Positions 63,572-64,000 of a stretch of DNA of 64,000 nt are shown here, piece by piece. Source of the stretch: Pseudomonas tritici (GTDB taxonomy: Bacteria; Pseudomonadota; Gammaproteobacteria; Pseudomonadales; Pseudomonadaceae); the NCBI RefSeq assembly GCF_014268275.3, contig NZ_CP077084.1, forward strand, positions 3,224,001-3,288,000, read 5' to 3'. A model generated the notes under the pieces. That model did no database searches. It was not told the origin of the DNA and saw nothing but the letters and a program-made list of their open reading frames with translations. Within the stretch, counting starts at the first letter, position 1. The number at the start of each line of letters is the position of its first letter. Both the position numbers and the translations under genes were made by a program.

Positions 63572-64000
63572 CTAGTGGAGTACTCTCCTTGTAAGACGGC
63601 AAAGGGGGAAGGGGGGAAGGGAGAGTGTGGTCCGATAACGCTTCAAGTAGGCTTCAATATATTCGTCTCGCACGCTAATTTTCGCGGCCTTGTTGCCCTT
63701 ACCGACAACGTTGAACCACCCGTTTTCACCGTCGTACTTGAACGAACCCATCGTAGGCTTCCAGTTGTCCCAACCGACGAGATCAGAGATTCGGAGGTAG
63801 AGAGAGGGTGGCCACAATGAATAGCGTAGGCTCGTGCCTAGGATCCTCTGCAGCCATGACTTCTGCGGTCTCGATTACATAATTCCACTGGAGCGGAGTC
63901 AGCGCCTTACCAGGGCTGATCACCGTGTTGCGCTGCTTAAAGTTGGATTCTTGTTTGACGGACCGAATAGGATTGGCGTCAGTGGTCAGGCCTTCGTCGA
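63572..64000 (-). pseudogene. Tyrosine recombinase (phage-type integrase) remnant
   Basis: On the minus strand one frame from the window edge reads NPIRSVKQESNFKQR, LTPLQWNYVIETAEVMAAE and EPTLFIVATL. The frame then shifts near 63805-63815 to SLYLRISDLVGWDNW, KPTMGSFKYDGENGWFNV and GKGNKAAKISV. Together they form a continuous central part of a site-specific integrase, including the first catalytic Arg. After YRTTLSLPPFPL the similarity stops, so the HxR and Tyr part is missing. The gene is frameshifted and truncated; its 5' end lies beyond the window. The rest of 63471-63571 shows nothing recognisable. Confidence 0.8.

Overview
The window looks like a chromosomal segment of a Pseudomonas of the fluorescens group. 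The reasons are a high-GC sequence, an alkaline-protease locus in the order aprA-aprI-aprD-aprE-aprF, many pseudomonad REP/REPIN palindromes between genes (GTGGGAGCGGGCTTGCCCGC type), a Che2-like chemosensory operon with a FliA-type promoter, and near-exact RsmA/RsmE motifs at ribosome binding sites. No rRNA, tRNA, CRISPR array or intact insertion sequence was seen.

Layout. 1-2.6 kb: amine metabolism and uptake (FAD oxidase end, cupin, PotF-type binding protein), then a REP-associated transposase (RAYT) with a long inverted repeat. 3.3-6.8 kb: LuxR regulator divergent from an APC permease and a DmpA-type aminopeptidase. 7.1-13.5 kb: secreted metalloprotease, its inhibitor and its type I exporter. 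14-18 kb: a DNA-repair pair (FAN1-like nuclease and nuclease-helicase fusion). 18-26 kb: SDR/AraC/epoxide-hydrolase group, ATP-grasp plus alpha-E pair, small proteins and a CPA1 antiporter. 26.3-29.2 kb: histidine kinase, receiver and REC-EAL protein. 29.5-35.5 kb: pentose-type ABC transporter, LacI regulator and xylulokinase. 35.6-43.1 kb: Lrp/DMT pair, rlhA, RidA, ketoacyl synthase/HxlR pair and a BdlA-like PAS-PAS-MCP.

43.3-46.9 kb is the most unusual part. It is a compact three-gene operon for a protein that joins a class I terpene synthase to a cytochrome P450, a SAM methyltransferase and an isopentenyl-diphosphate isomerase. All key catalytic motifs are visible, which suggests a dedicated pathway to a modified terpenoid.

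47.3-54.5 kb: oxaloacetate decarboxylase-type lyase, Lrp/alcohol dehydrogenase pair, a double-KaiC ATPase with a receiver, a DUF1206 membrane protein and small stress-type genes. 54.8-63.5 kb: a complete chemosensory operon (MCP-cheY-STAS-cheA-MCP-cheW-cheR-cheD-cheB). The right end holds a frameshifted tyrosine-recombinase remnant, hinting at the edge of a former integrated element.
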